DNA from: an uncultured Bacillota bacterium
Lineage (GTDB): Bacteria > Bacillota > Clostridia > Peptostreptococcales > Anaerovoracaceae
Length of the DNA stretch: 64,000 nucleotides
NCBI GenBank assembly: GCA_949284065.1
Contig: CASDUO010000002.1
Coordinates: forward strand, 1 to 64,000
Reading direction: 5' to 3'
How positions within the stretch are numbered: position 1 is the stretch's first letter; the number at the start of each line of letters is the position of its first letter. Of this stretch, positions 35,060-44,948 are shown piece by piece. The notes under the pieces are model-generated. The model saw only the letters and a program-made list of their open reading frames with translations, did no database searches and was not told the DNA's origin. The position numbers and the translations under genes are program-made.

Positions 35060-36901
35060 ATGGTTATAAACAAAAGATCAAAGGTATTATCTATCATACT
35101 TTCGTTTTTAGTTGGAGCGTGCGTCTTTTGCGCACCTGTTTTTTTTGAGGGGAACGAAAACACAGTCTATGGCAGCACTGTCAAGGAAGTGAGGAAGACG
35201 AACGTATCGGTCCTCAATGTGAGGAGCAAGCCAAGCACGTCTTCGGCAAAGCGTGGAACGGTGAAAAAAGGATATACGTTCACCGTAAAAGGGACCAGCG
35301 GGAAATGGTACAAAATGACCTATAAAAGCAAGACTTCATATGTGTACAAAAAATATACATCCCTTTCATACAAAAAGACGGTGTATGATCAGTCGAAAGA
35401 GGCCTATGTAAAAGCAGGCCCTTTGAATGTCAGGAGCAAAGCATCGACGTCTTCTTCCAAGGTGGGCAGTCTGAAGGAGGGCGCTGAGATAAAGATAACG
35501 GGAGAGTATGAGACATCCTCAATGGATTGGTATACCCTGAAATATAACGGAAAGACCCGTTATGTGGCTGCACAGTATGTCACCATAGGTGCTTTGAGCG
35601 GCGGCAGCGAGACGGGATCAGACAAAGGACAGGAAGATACAGGCGGCGGGAATGATATGACCGACAAGGAATTCAAACAAGACCTTGTAGACCAGGGATT
35701 CCCCACGTCATATGTGACGAAGCTCATGGAACTACATGAGGAACACCCCCAGTGGATATTCAAGGCTCAGGACACGGGAGTCAAATGGAGCACGGCTGTA
35801 AGCAAGCAGACCGTCATAGGAAGGAACCTTGTGTCGTCGAGTACTGCCAATTCTTGGAAATCTTTCAGGAAAGGGGCCTATGATTACAAGGATGGAGAAT
35901 TCGTCGTCTTTGACGGTAAATGGCACGCGGCTTCAGATGCGGTGATAAAGTATTATCTGGACCCCAGGAATTTCCTGACGGAAAGTTACATATATCAGTT
36001 CATGGACCATAACTTCGACGCCGAAAGCCAGACGAAGGACACCATAAAGAGCCTCGTGAGCAAATACAGCTACTGTTTCATGAATACGAATGGCTATGTG
36101 ACGAGACTTTACAACGCAGGTAAAGATTCCGGTGTGAACCCCAATGTCATAACGGCCATGGTGGTCATGGAGCAGGGCTGGAAAGGCGGCAGCAGCCTTA
36201 TTTCCGGCAAATACAAAGGATATGAAGGAATATACAATCACTTCAACATAGGTGCTTATACCACTTCCACCATGTCTTCCGTAGAAAGAGGACTTTGGTG
36301 GGCAAGTGGGGCAGGCACCGGTGCAACATCCTACAACAGGCCCTGGAACACCATAAGGAAATCTCTTGCCGGTGGTGCCATGTATTTTGCGGAAAATTAT
36401 ACCGAGAAAAATCAAAACACCTTGTATACCAAAAAATTCAATGTAGCCAACGGGGTTTCAGACATGGGGACACATCAGTATATGACCAATGTTTCAGGGG
36501 CGGCCAGCGAAGGTTTGATACTAAGTTATGCATACAGGGAAAGTGATGATTACCCCATAACTTTTTACATACCGGTGTATGAAGACATGCCTGATGGACC
36601 GGCAGAAAAACCTGCAGCAAATTCAAAGACGAACAATAATATATTGGATTCCATAACCGTAAAAGATCAGGACGGGAAAAAGATAACGGGCTGGAGTTTT
36701 GCGAGACATACGACCAAATACAGCATAGATATCCCTGAAGGGACCACATCGGTGACGGTGACAGCGGAGCCCAACAACTCCAACGCTACTGTTACCGGCA
36801 CCGGAACATTCGATATTACGGGAGACAGCATTATGATCTCGATCAAAGTGAAAGCTCCTACAGGGGTGATCAAAACTTATAAGTTGGCTCTGTCAAAATG
36901 A
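35060..36901 (+). CDS. Secreted cell-wall protein: two SH3 domains, glucosaminidase-like domain, cadherin-like domain
   Basis: The 613-residue protein starts with a signal peptide (about 1-37, SIILSFLVGACVFCAPVFF). Two bacterial SH3 repeats follow, each with the NVRSKxSTSSxKxGxxKxG pattern (about 50-105 and 115-175), then a Gly/Asp linker. A domain at about 230-500 with YYLDPRNFL, NPNVITAMVVMEQGW and the IYNHFNIGAY motif resembles endo-beta-N-acetylglucosaminidase-like regions of secreted clostridial proteins. A C-terminal cadherin-like beta-sandwich (about 525-613, GVIKTYKLALSK) ends the chain. It is probably a peptidoglycan hydrolase. ATG 35060 has GCGGAGG 6 bases upstream; the GTG at 35042 is rejected. 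Confidence 0.85.
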   Translation: MVINKRSKVLSIILSFLVGACVFCAPVFFEGNENTVYGSTVKEVRKTNVSVLNVRSKPSTSSAKRGTVKKGYTFTVKGTSGKWYKMTYKSKTSYVYKKYTSLSYKKTVYDQSKEAYVKAGPLNVRSKASTSSSKVGSLKEGAEIKITGEYETSSMDWYTLKYNGKTRYVAAQYVTIGALSGGSETGSDKGQEDTGGGNDMTDKEFKQDLVDQGFPTSYVTKLMELHEEHPQWIFKAQDTGVKWSTAVSKQTVIGRNLVSSSTANSWKSFRKGAYDYKDGEFVVFDGKWHAASDAVIKYYLDPRNFLTESYIYQFMDHNFDAESQTKDTIKSLVSKYSYCFMNTNGYVTRLYNAGKDSGVNPNVITAMVVMEQGWKGGSSLISGKYKGYEGIYNHFNIGAYTTSTMSSVERGLWWASGAGTGATSYNRPWNTIRKSLAGGAMYFAENYTEKNQNTLYTKKFNVANGVSDMGTHQYMTNVSGAASEGLILSYAYRESDDYPITFYIPVYEDMPDGPAEKPAANSKTNNNILDSITVKDQDGKKITGWSFARHTTKYSIDIPEGTTSVTVTAEPNNSNATVTGTGTFDITGDSIMISIKVKAPTGVIKTYKLALSK

Positions 36902-36994
36902 GAGACGGTTTTATAAAGGGTGACAGCTGTACGGTTTACCCGTACTGGCAGGGACGCGGCATGTCAGATATAGAATCGGAAAAGAGGAGGCAAG

Positions 36995-37609
36995 ATGAGG
37001 GCAGATGTTAAAAAAAGGATCAGGATACTGCCTGTTTTGATACTCATCATACAGCTCTCTTCAGTCTGTGCTTTTGCAGCTGACGGAACTGTGGATATAA
37101 TCTCAGAAGCTTCCGTCAAAAAAGGCGGGAGTTTTACGGTGACCGTAAGATACTCGGACAATGTAGGCCGTGTGGATGCTGGAGTCAGGTACGATGCGGA
37201 TGTTTTAGAATATGTCTCGGGCGGGAATTCTTCGGGCAGCGGAGGATATGTAGACCTTTCCACTGCAGCTTCGGGAGAGAGGATCGTGTTCCAACTGGAA
37301 TTCAATGCCTTACGGGCCGGAGATACTGTCATAAGAGTCGATACCCGAGAGATGTACGATTACGAGGAGCGGGAGATGAACAGACCATCCTCTGAAACTT
37401 CCGTCACGGTGACAGAAGATCCAGACAGCGCTCAGGGAGAGGTTGCCGATAATGACAGGGAGGACGGAAGCGGTACAGATATAGCTGAAGAAGACAGGGA
37501 CGGGATCTTCAACAACAACAGTTTCGTCATACTCGGAGGATGCATAGTCCTTGTTGCCCTGGCCCTGGTGATAGTGATATTTATTTGTGCCAGAAAGAAG
37601 AAGCGCTGA
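36995..37609 (+). CDS. Membrane-anchored cohesin-like surface protein
   Basis: The 204-residue protein has a signal peptide (about 1-29), a single beta-sandwich domain (about 32-142) with cohesin-like features (VKKGGSFTVTVRYSDNVGRV, AGVRYDADVLEYVSG, LEFNALRAGDTVIRV), an acidic linker, and a C-terminal transmembrane helix (about 178-199, ILGGCIVLVALALVIVIFIC) followed by a short basic tail. Cohesins bind dockerins; no dockerin is visible in the window, so it may instead be a general carbohydrate or protein-binding domain. It follows the SH3 protein by 93 bases. The basic tail ends early and a protein-like continuation exists in another frame (see findings). Confidence 0.75.
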   Translation: MRADVKKRIRILPVLILIIQLSSVCAFAADGTVDIISEASVKKGGSFTVTVRYSDNVGRVDAGVRYDADVLEYVSGGNSSGSGGYVDLSTAASGERIVFQLEFNALRAGDTVIRVDTREMYDYEEREMNRPSSETSVTVTEDPDSAQGEVADNDREDGSGTDIAEEDRDGIFNNNSFVILGGCIVLVALALVIVIFICARKKKR

Positions 37610-37674
37610 AAATGATCCGTATGGTGATATAGATATCGAGAACGATATGAACATATATAGCGAGGTGAAGATCA

Positions 37675-38523
37675 TTGGAGACATTGACCGTATTTCAAGC
37701 CGTGATATTGGGACTGGTACAGGGATTGGCCGAATTCCTGCCTATAAGCAGTTCAGGCCATCTGGCTTTGCTGCAGTACTTTTTCGGCATTGAAGGGGAA
37801 AGCGTGCTTTTCTTTGCAGTCATGCTCCACCTGGGGACATTGGTCTCAGTTTTCATAGTGTATAGAAAAGACATTTGGGAGCTCATATTGGAGTTGGGGC
37901 GCACCATAAAAGACATCTGTACAGGGAATGGACCCAATATCAATGCTAATCCCACGAGAAGGCTTGGCTTCATGATAATAGTGGCCACTATACCTACCGG
38001 GATCATAGGCATACTGGGTGGAGATATGTTCAGTGCCTGGTACAATTCGGTGGTCGTCATAGGTACGGCTCTCATGATCACCGGATGTATACTTTTCGTG
38101 GCAGAAAAAATGGGAAAGAACCACAATACCGTAGAGACCATGAAATTCAGACAAGCGGTGTTCATCGGTGTCATGCAGGGAGTAGCCATAACGCCGGGGA
38201 TATCAAGATCAGGAGCGACTCTTTTCGGCAGCCTTGTCATGGGTCTTGACAGGGCTTTTGCGGTAAAGTTCGTCTTTCTCATATCTATACCCTCGATCCT
38301 GGGTTCAGTGATAATGGAACTTCCCCCGGCTATCAAAGAGGGTATAGACGCATCTATGGCAATGCCTATAATCATAGGTATGGCAGTAGCCGCTTTGTCA
38401 GGATATTTTGCGATAAAAGTCATGATAAAAATAGTATCCAGCAAAAAGCTCACATACTTTTCCTATTACACATGGATAGTCGGAGCATTCGTCGTGGTGT
38501 GGGCGCTGTTCATAGGCAGCTGA
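37675..38523 (+). CDS. uppP: Undecaprenyl-diphosphatase UppP (BacA)
   Basis: Integral membrane enzyme that converts undecaprenyl diphosphate to the monophosphate lipid carrier and confers bacitracin resistance. The 282-residue protein has the two active-site regions: LGLVQGLAEFLPISSSGHL near 11-29 and ITPGISRSGAT near 175-185, across about eight helices. It begins with a TTG codon, preceded by GAGGTGA 6 bases upstream; the family N-terminus (ETLTVFQAVILGLVQG) starts right there, so TTG is likely real. Confidence 0.95.
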   Translation: METLTVFQAVILGLVQGLAEFLPISSSGHLALLQYFFGIEGESVLFFAVMLHLGTLVSVFIVYRKDIWELILELGRTIKDICTGNGPNINANPTRRLGFMIIVATIPTGIIGILGGDMFSAWYNSVVVIGTALMITGCILFVAEKMGKNHNTVETMKFRQAVFIGVMQGVAITPGISRSGATLFGSLVMGLDRAFAVKFVFLISIPSILGSVIMELPPAIKEGIDASMAMPIIIGMAVAALSGYFAIKVMIKIVSSKKLTYFSYYTWIVGAFVVVWALFIGS

Positions 38524-38582
38524 TGGGAAGCATACCGGTCCTTACCGGATAAACTGATCGATAGAGAGGAATCGAAAGATAT

Positions 38583-41279
38583 ATGGCACAGAAAAGGGGG
38601 CCCGGCCGCCCGAAAGGATCAAAAAATAAAAACACTGCGAGCCGAAAAACGGCTCCTGTTTCAGGTGTCAAGAATAAGGCTGCCGACTCCGGCAAGAACA
38701 AGGTGACAAATGTCAAAACCGAAGAAAGAGTCAAAAAAGAAGTGACAGCCATCGTCCTTATCGCTGTAGGCGGATTCCTTGCGATATCCATGCACACTTC
38801 CCTCTGCGGGATAGTGGGAGACTGGATCTCTGATATTTTTACAGGGCTTTTCGGCTACGGCGGACTTGCCATACCTTATCTCCTCATTGTGTATGCCATA
38901 CTCATATTCGCAAATCTGACGCCTGCTCTGGGCGCCAGGACAGTATTGCTCCTTACGGGATTCTATCTGTCTGTGGATATGATCCTCGTGGGACATATGG
39001 TGCCCAATATGGAATACGGCATCCTCGGCATAAAAGAGGTGTTTCATGAAAGCGCAGCTTTGGAAAGCGGCGGTGTCTTCGGTATGTATATAGGTTCCAT
39101 GATATACAAGGTGATAGGAGTATACGGCTTATACATCCTTTTTGCAGTCATCGCCATAGTGTGCCTAATGCTGTTGATAAACACACCTATTTCCAGATTT
39201 TTTGAGATAGGAAGAGAGAAAAAAGAAGCGAGGAAGGAGAGAAAAGCGGAGAAAGAACTTTTAGCTCAGCAGGAAGCCATCAAAAAACAGGAACTGGAAG
39301 AAGAGATGGCATTGAAAAGAGAAGCCGTGGAAAAGGCGGGGAAAAAGGGCAGAGAACACAGGAGCATTTCCGAGCGTGCAGCAGACTTTACCGGAGATGG
39401 AGATGGGATAGAGGACATAGCCGAAAGAAATACGGAAACGACCACAGATGAATCGTGGAAGGACAGGACCATAGATCAGAAGAACAAAAGCAATATATTG
39501 AATGTGATGAACAACAGCAGTATCCTCAATGACGATCTCGGCCAGGTCAAAGATGACAGGGAGCCTGATATGACCGACCTGGAAGAACTGCTGAACGATA
39601 CCTCCATAAAAGGGAATGTTCCGGATGAGAAAGACAGGCAGACCGACGATGATGAGGGAGGGATCTCATTTACGGGAGAACCCATAGGCGCCCATACTCC
39701 TGCCGCCAAAAGGGAAGCTGCAAAGGCGGCGGCCCTCAAGGGTGTAGCAGTCCGGCACGGCATATCGGAAAACGACGATGCAAGTGACAAGGAACAGACC
39801 AAAACGGTGAAGAAAAACACGAGATACAAGATGCCGCCTTTGGATCTTCTTACCGCATCTAAGGTCGCAGGCTCTGTCCCGACTTTGAACAAGAGAGAAA
39901 AAGCATTGCAGCTTGAGAATACATTGAAAAGTTTCAATGTGGCTGCTGAGGTGAAAAATGTGACACAGGGACCTTCCGTTACGAGATATGAGGTCCAGCC
40001 GGAAAAAGGTGTGAAGGTCAGCAGCATAGTCAAACTCGAAAACGACATAGCTCTCAATATGGAAGCGAAGAGCATAAGGATCGAGGCGCCTATACCGGGC
40101 AAACCTGTCGTGGGGATAGAGATAGAAAATGCAAACAGACAGATGGTGAGCCTGAGGGAAATAATAGGTTCTCAGAATTTCCGCACCAGCAAGTCAAAAC
40201 TTTCATTCGCCGTAGGCAGGGATATAGAAGGAACAGCCGTTGTGGGAGACCTTTACAAGATGCCTCATTTGCTCATAGCCGGCGCCACAGGGTCCGGAAA
40301 GTCGGTATGCATAAATGCCATACTGATGAGCATTTTATATAAAGCGAAACCTCATGAGGTGAAGCTTATACTCATAGATCCTAAAATGGTGGAATTAGGT
40401 CAGTACAACGGGATCCCTCATCTTTTGATACCTGTTGTGACAGATCCTTCAAAGGCTGCATCGGCCCTTAACTGGGCAGTGCGAGAGATGCTCGACAGAT
40501 ATAAAAAATTCGCGGCAGAAGGCGTAAAGGACATGAACGGATATAACAGGGCCATGGAGGTCAAGGGAAGAAAAGAAGAAGTCTTGCCGCAGGTAGTGAT
40601 AGTTATCGACGAACTGGCCGATCTGATGATGGCAGCCAGCGCCCAGGTGGAGGACGCAATATGCAGGCTCGCTCAGATGGCGAGGGCTGCAGGTATGCAT
40701 CTGATAGTTGCCACTCAAAGACCTTCTGTGGATGTTATCACCGGACTTATCAAAGCCAACATACCCAGCAGGATAGCTTTCCTCGTATCATCTCAAGTGG
40801 ATTCACGAACTATATTGGATATGGTAGGGGCAGAAAAACTGGCGGGCAATGGTGATATGCTGTTCAACCCTCAAGGTACGGCCAAACAGCCTAGGAGGGT
40901 CCAGGGAGCTTTCGTAAGCGAGGAAGATGTAAGGAAGGTCCTTGAGTTCATAAAGGAACAGGGAGAAGAGGGGAGCTACGACAGCGGAGTGCTCGAGCAG
41001 ATAGAAAAGGGCAGCGGATACGAGGTGGACAACGAAGGAGATGAACTCCTCGCTGATGCTGTAGAAACCGTAGTCAGAGCCGGTCAGGCGTCCACATCTA
41101 TGCTTCAAAGGAGATTCAGGATAGGATATAACCGTGCTGCCAGGATAATAGATATCATGGAAGAGAGAGGGATAATAGGTCCTTCAGAAGGCAGCAGGCC
41201 CAGACAGGTAAAGATGACAGAGGCGGAAATGGAGAAATTTTTGGAGCAGGAGAGGAACGGCGAACAGCTCAAGATGTGA
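38583..41279 (+). CDS. ftsK: DNA translocase FtsK/SpoIIIE
   Basis: Septum-located ATP-driven DNA pump that clears chromosomes during division or sporulation. The 898-residue protein has a Lys-rich N-terminus, four membrane helices (about 55-200), a charged Glu/Lys linker (about 205-420), then the motor: an alpha/beta domain with the FtsK sensor (LLTASKVAGSVPTLNKREKA), Walker A (GATGSGKSV near 566) and Walker B (VIVIDELADLMM near 672-683). The C-terminal winged-helix gamma domain (about 830-890, STSMLQRRFRIGYNRAARII) reads KOPS/SRS sites. Length is between B. subtilis SpoIIIE (787) and larger forms because of the linker. Confidence 0.96.
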   Translation: MAQKRGPGRPKGSKNKNTASRKTAPVSGVKNKAADSGKNKVTNVKTEERVKKEVTAIVLIAVGGFLAISMHTSLCGIVGDWISDIFTGLFGYGGLAIPYLLIVYAILIFANLTPALGARTVLLLTGFYLSVDMILVGHMVPNMEYGILGIKEVFHESAALESGGVFGMYIGSMIYKVIGVYGLYILFAVIAIVCLMLLINTPISRFFEIGREKKEARKERKAEKELLAQQEAIKKQELEEEMALKREAVEKAGKKGREHRSISERAADFTGDGDGIEDIAERNTETTTDESWKDRTIDQKNKSNILNVMNNSSILNDDLGQVKDDREPDMTDLEELLNDTSIKGNVPDEKDRQTDDDEGGISFTGEPIGAHTPAAKREAAKAAALKGVAVRHGISENDDASDKEQTKTVKKNTRYKMPPLDLLTASKVAGSVPTLNKREKALQLENTLKSFNVAAEVKNVTQGPSVTRYEVQPEKGVKVSSIVKLENDIALNMEAKSIRIEAPIPGKPVVGIEIENANRQMVSLREIIGSQNFRTSKSKLSFAVGRDIEGTAVVGDLYKMPHLLIAGATGSGKSVCINAILMSILYKAKPHEVKLILIDPKMVELGQYNGIPHLLIPVVTDPSKAASALNWAVREMLDRYKKFAAEGVKDMNGYNRAMEVKGRKEEVLPQVVIVIDELADLMMAASAQVEDAICRLAQMARAAGMHLIVATQRPSVDVITGLIKANIPSRIAFLVSSQVDSRTILDMVGAEKLAGNGDMLFNPQGTAKQPRRVQGAFVSEEDVRKVLEFIKEQGEEGSYDSGVLEQIEKGSGYEVDNEGDELLADAVETVVRAGQASTSMLQRRFRIGYNRAARIIDIMEERGIIGPSEGSRPRQVKMTEAEMEKFLEQERNGEQLKM

Positions 41280-41314
41280 TCCGTCCGGATATGAAGAGCA
41301 GGAGGTAACGGGAA

Positions 41315-42664
41315 TTGGACCCTTCTGAAAAAAGGAAAATAAAAATATACATAGAGACTCTCGGATGTCCCAAAAACGAAAATGATTCCGAAGTGGCGGC
41401 AGGGATCCTGACTGAAGCCGGATATGATGTGATAGATCGCAAGGAGGCCGCTGATGGAGCCCAGGTAATAATCGTGAACACTTGTGGTTTCATCAATGAT
41501 GCAAAGAAAGAGTCCGTAGACAGCATACTTGCCTGGGCAGGAGAGGATAAGATCTTAGTCATTTCGGGATGTCTGTCTCAGAGATACGGGGAAGAGCTTT
41601 TCAAGGAGATTCCCGAGGCGAAATGTGTGGTAGGAGTGGATCAGTACGAAGACCTTCCGAAATTCTTAGAAAAGATAATAAGAGATCCCGATCTGAGGAT
41701 ATTGGAAACCGACGGATACAACAGCGAGACCTGTTCGGAACACTTGAAAAGGAGAGTCCTTCCTGTCGGAGCATATTCGACTACATTGAAGATATCAGAA
41801 GGATGTAACAACCGGTGTGCTTACTGTGTGATCCCTTCCATAAGAGGGCCTTACAGAAGCAGGAGGATAGAAAATATCACTTGTGAGGCCGAGGAACTTG
41901 TATCCAAAGGGATAAAAGAGCTGATCCTGGTGGCCCAGGACGTGACCGCCTACGGCATGGACATATATGGAGAATATGCTCTCCACAGACTTTTGAAGGA
42001 ACTGTGCCGCATAAAGGATCTGAAATGGATAAGGCTCATGTACTGCTATGAGGACAGGATGACAGACGATCTCATAGATGTGATAGCAAAAGAAGATAAA
42101 ATCTGTAAATACATAGATCTTCCCATACAGCATTGCAGCGACGCCATACTTTCCGCCATGGGCAGGAGGAGCACTGAGGCTTCGATAAGAGGCACTGTAG
42201 AAAAACTCCGGGAAAGGATACCGGATATAAGGATAAGGACCACTCTGATCACAGGATTCCCGGGGGAGAAAGAGAAGGATTTTGAAGAGCTGATGTCCTT
42301 TGTGGAAGAAATGGAATTCGACAGACTTGGGGTCTTTGCTTACTCTCAGGAAGAAGGTACTGAAGCAGGTGAGATGGATGATCAGATACCACTTGAGATC
42401 AGAGAAGAGAGGCGGGATTCCATCATGAAAATACAGATGGATATTTCCCTGAAAAAAAATATGGGAATGACAGGCAAGACTGTGGAGGTGCTGCTGGAAG
42501 AAAAGGAAGAAACAGGGATCTGGAGTGGAAGGACGGCATATGATGCCCCCGATATAGATAACGGAGTGCTGGTGGCCACAAACAGACCACACAGCCCGGG
42601 GGATATGATAATGATAAAAATAACCGAAGGAATGGATTACGATCTTATGGGAGAGGAAGTGTGA
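41315..42664 (+). CDS. rimO: Ribosomal protein uS12 methylthiotransferase RimO
   Basis: Radical SAM enzyme that adds a methylthio group to an Asp of uS12. The 449-residue protein has the UPF0004 domain (YIETLGCPKNENDSE with cluster cysteine, VNTCGFI, SGCLSQRY), the radical SAM motif CNNRCAYC (CxxxCxxC), and a C-terminal TRAM domain. The CPKNxxDSE motif separates RimO from MiaB. It starts with TTG at 41315, with AGGAGG about 9 bases upstream, and no in-frame ATG nearby fits. It sits directly before pgsA and cinA, a conserved Firmicute order. Confidence 0.95.
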   Translation: MDPSEKRKIKIYIETLGCPKNENDSEVAAGILTEAGYDVIDRKEAADGAQVIIVNTCGFINDAKKESVDSILAWAGEDKILVISGCLSQRYGEELFKEIPEAKCVVGVDQYEDLPKFLEKIIRDPDLRILETDGYNSETCSEHLKRRVLPVGAYSTTLKISEGCNNRCAYCVIPSIRGPYRSRRIENITCEAEELVSKGIKELILVAQDVTAYGMDIYGEYALHRLLKELCRIKDLKWIRLMYCYEDRMTDDLIDVIAKEDKICKYIDLPIQHCSDAILSAMGRRSTEASIRGTVEKLRERIPDIRIRTTLITGFPGEKEKDFEELMSFVEEMEFDRLGVFAYSQEEGTEAGEMDDQIPLEIREERRDSIMKIQMDISLKKNMGMTGKTVEVLLEEKEETGIWSGRTAYDAPDIDNGVLVATNRPHSPGDMIMIKITEGMDYDLMGEEV

Positions 42665-42665
42665 A

Positions 42666-43202
42666 ATGAATCTGCCAAACAAACTTACACTATTGAGGAC
42701 CGCCGCTGTGCCGGTGTTTATCGTGCTTTATCTTATGGATAAAATATATGCAGCGGGGATCCTTTTCATACTCGCGTCAGCTACGGATGCTTTGGACGGT
42801 CATTTGGCCAGGAAGCATGGGCTTGTGACTAATTTCGGTAAGATAATGGACCCTCTTGCCGACAAGATACTCGTATATTCTGCTATGTGCCTGCTGGTAC
42901 AGGATGGTACCATGGCCGGCTGGATGCTCATAGTCATATTGGCAAGAGAGTTTACGGTGGCAGGTCTGAGGACCGTTGCCGCAGCAGACGGATTGGTTAT
43001 AGCTGCAGGGATGACCGGAAAGATCAAAACGGTGCTCCAGATGGTGGCTGTACCTATGCTTATAATGGATAACTGGCCTTTCCGTTACATAGACATACCG
43101 GCTGACATGATAGTGCTTTGGGCCTGTGTCATCATGACGGTCATAAGCGGTGTGGAATACGTTTGGAAAAACAGGGATGTCTTTACCAAGGGAGGCCTTT
43201 GA
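42666..43202 (+). CDS. pgsA: CDP-diacylglycerol-glycerol-3-phosphate 3-phosphatidyltransferase
   Basis: Makes phosphatidylglycerol phosphate for the membrane. The 178-residue protein has several membrane helices and the CDP-alcohol phosphatidyltransferase motif DALDGHLARKHGLVTNFGKI followed by MDPLADK. It begins one base after the rimO stop, and the rimO-pgsA-cinA-recA order (here with two envelope genes in between) is seen across Firmicutes. Confidence 0.95.
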   Translation: MNLPNKLTLLRTAAVPVFIVLYLMDKIYAAGILFILASATDALDGHLARKHGLVTNFGKIMDPLADKILVYSAMCLLVQDGTMAGWMLIVILAREFTVAGLRTVAAADGLVIAAGMTGKIKTVLQMVAVPMLIMDNWPFRYIDIPADMIVLWACVIMTVISGVEYVWKNRDVFTKGGL

Positions 43203-43249
43203 TAACATACAGAGCGAAAACGGTAATATAAAGAATCAGTGAGGACGAT

Positions 43250-44488
43250 ATGAAAGCGGCAATTTTAACAGTGGGAACAGAAATACTCTTCGGACAGATC
43301 GTGAACACCAATACGGTATTCCTTTCAAGAGAATTGAACAATCTGGGCATCGATGTGATGTATCATTATACAGTAGGGGATAATTCGGCGAGACTGAAAG
43401 AACTTATAGTAGATATACAGAAAGATTGTGATCTTATAATCACTACCGGAGGATTAGGTCCTACACAGGATGATCTGACAAAGGAGACGGTCACTGATGT
43501 GATGGAGGACAAATTAGTTTATCATGAGGAAATATGGGATGAGATAGTGGGATATTTCAATGCGAGCGGCAAGAGGAAAATAACCGAAAACAACAAGAAA
43601 CAGGCATATTTCCCATCCAGAGCGACTGTACTTCCCAACGAAAGAGGGACTGCTCCGGGATTCGCTTTGAAGAACGGTGAAAAGATTGTTATTTGTTTGC
43701 CTGGTCCTCCCGGTGAAATGACGGACATGTATGAAAAACAGGTGGTAAAATACATAAAGGACCTGTCAGAGGGTTCACTTTATTATCGCCTCATAAGGCT
43801 CTATGGCCTTGGGGAATCCGACCTCGAAACTCTCCTTATGGACCTTATAGACGGGCAGACGGATCCCACTTTGGCTACATATGCCAAGGAAGGGGAGTGT
43901 TATCTGCGCATAGCCTCGAAACGGGATACAGAGAAAGAGGCGGAGGCTGCGGTCGATGAAATGCTTGAAAAGGTCAGAGCCATCATCGGACCGTATATAT
44001 ACAGCTGTGACAATGAGGAATTGAGCCAGGTAGTGGGCAGGCTGCTGATTGAAAAAAACCTGACCATATCCTGTGCGGAATCGTGTACCGGAGGCCTTTT
44101 TGCTAAAACTCTGACGGACATACCCGGGATATCCGAGGTCTTTGACAGAGGGCTGGTGACATACAGCAATGCGGCGAAACGGGAAGAATTGGGCGTACGT
44201 TCGGAGACACTGGGTAAATACGGCGCTGTCAGTCCGGAAACGGCTGAGGAGATGGCGAAAGGACTCCATGAAGTGACAGGCAGCGATATCTGCATCGCTG
44301 TGACCGGTATAGCAGGTCCTGGAGGCGGTACTGAAGAAAAACCGGTAGGCCTGGTGTATATAGCAACATATTCCGGTAACGGTACGACCGTAAAAAAATG
44401 CAACTTCATGGGCAACAGGGATAAGATCAGGAACAGAGCCATGCTCGCCATGTTCCATGAGATACATAAAATACTGGGGGACACATAA
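43250..44488 (+). CDS. cinA: CinA: competence/damage-inducible protein, nicotinamide-nucleotide amidase family
   Basis: The 412-residue protein joins an N-terminal MoCF/COG1058 domain (ILTVGTEILFGQIVNTNT, TTGGLGPTQDDLTKET) with a C-terminal PncC-type amidase domain (SCAESCTGGLFAKTLTDIPG, GIAGPGGGTEEKPVGLVYIA). CinA recycles NMN to nicotinate mononucleotide and in some bacteria is co-regulated with recA in competence. recA lies 2.4 kb downstream, separated by the GtrA-like and LTA-like genes. Confidence 0.94.
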   Translation: MKAAILTVGTEILFGQIVNTNTVFLSRELNNLGIDVMYHYTVGDNSARLKELIVDIQKDCDLIITTGGLGPTQDDLTKETVTDVMEDKLVYHEEIWDEIVGYFNASGKRKITENNKKQAYFPSRATVLPNERGTAPGFALKNGEKIVICLPGPPGEMTDMYEKQVVKYIKDLSEGSLYYRLIRLYGLGESDLETLLMDLIDGQTDPTLATYAKEGECYLRIASKRDTEKEAEAAVDEMLEKVRAIIGPYIYSCDNEELSQVVGRLLIEKNLTISCAESCTGGLFAKTLTDIPGISEVFDRGLVTYSNAAKREELGVRSETLGKYGAVSPETAEEMAKGLHEVTGSDICIAVTGIAGPGGGTEEKPVGLVYIATYSGNGTTVKKCNFMGNRDKIRNRAMLAMFHEIHKILGDT

Positions 44489-44492
44489 CTAT

Positions 44493-44909
44493 ATGAGTGG
44501 ATATCGCGGAAAGTTGAGAATAATATTCCAGTTCGTGAAATTTTCTGCGTGCGGCATAACCTGCTTCACTATAGATTTCCTGCTCCTTTTGTTGCTCACT
44601 GAAGTGTTCTCGATAAATTATCTGATTTCTGCGGGTATATCATTCACGACAGCCACGGTGATAAATTATTTCATCAGCGTCAAATGGGTATATGATACAG
44701 GAGGAAAGGCAAAGGGAAGATTCGACATCATCGTATTCGTCGTGCTTGGGGCCATCGGACTGCTGCTGAACCAGATCATAATGTGGAGCATGGTAGAGTC
44801 CCTTGGTTGGGATTACAGATTTGTGAAGGTCATTTCCGGAGTCATAGTATCATTTTACAATTTTATCACCAGGAAAGTGTTCCTCGAGAGGGGAAACGAA
44901 AAACCATAG
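44493..44909 (+). CDS. GtrA family membrane protein
   Basis: A 138-residue protein with four hydrophobic helices (about 12-32, 37-58, 75-95, 105-125) and the family start FVKFSACGITCFTIDFLLL. GtrA-type proteins are thought to help flip lipid-linked sugars for teichoic acid or polysaccharide glycosylation. ATG 44493 lies 4 bases after the cinA stop. An in-frame ATG at 44457 inside cinA is less likely. It precedes an LTA-synthase-like gene, which fits a role in decorating an envelope polymer. Confidence 0.82.
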   Translation: MSGYRGKLRIIFQFVKFSACGITCFTIDFLLLLLLTEVFSINYLISAGISFTTATVINYFISVKWVYDTGGKAKGRFDIIVFVVLGAIGLLLNQIIMWSMVESLGWDYRFVKVISGVIVSFYNFITRKVFLERGNEKP

Positions 44910-44948
44910 GAGCAACCGCGATCCCTGTCGGGGCTGCAGATCAGAGAT

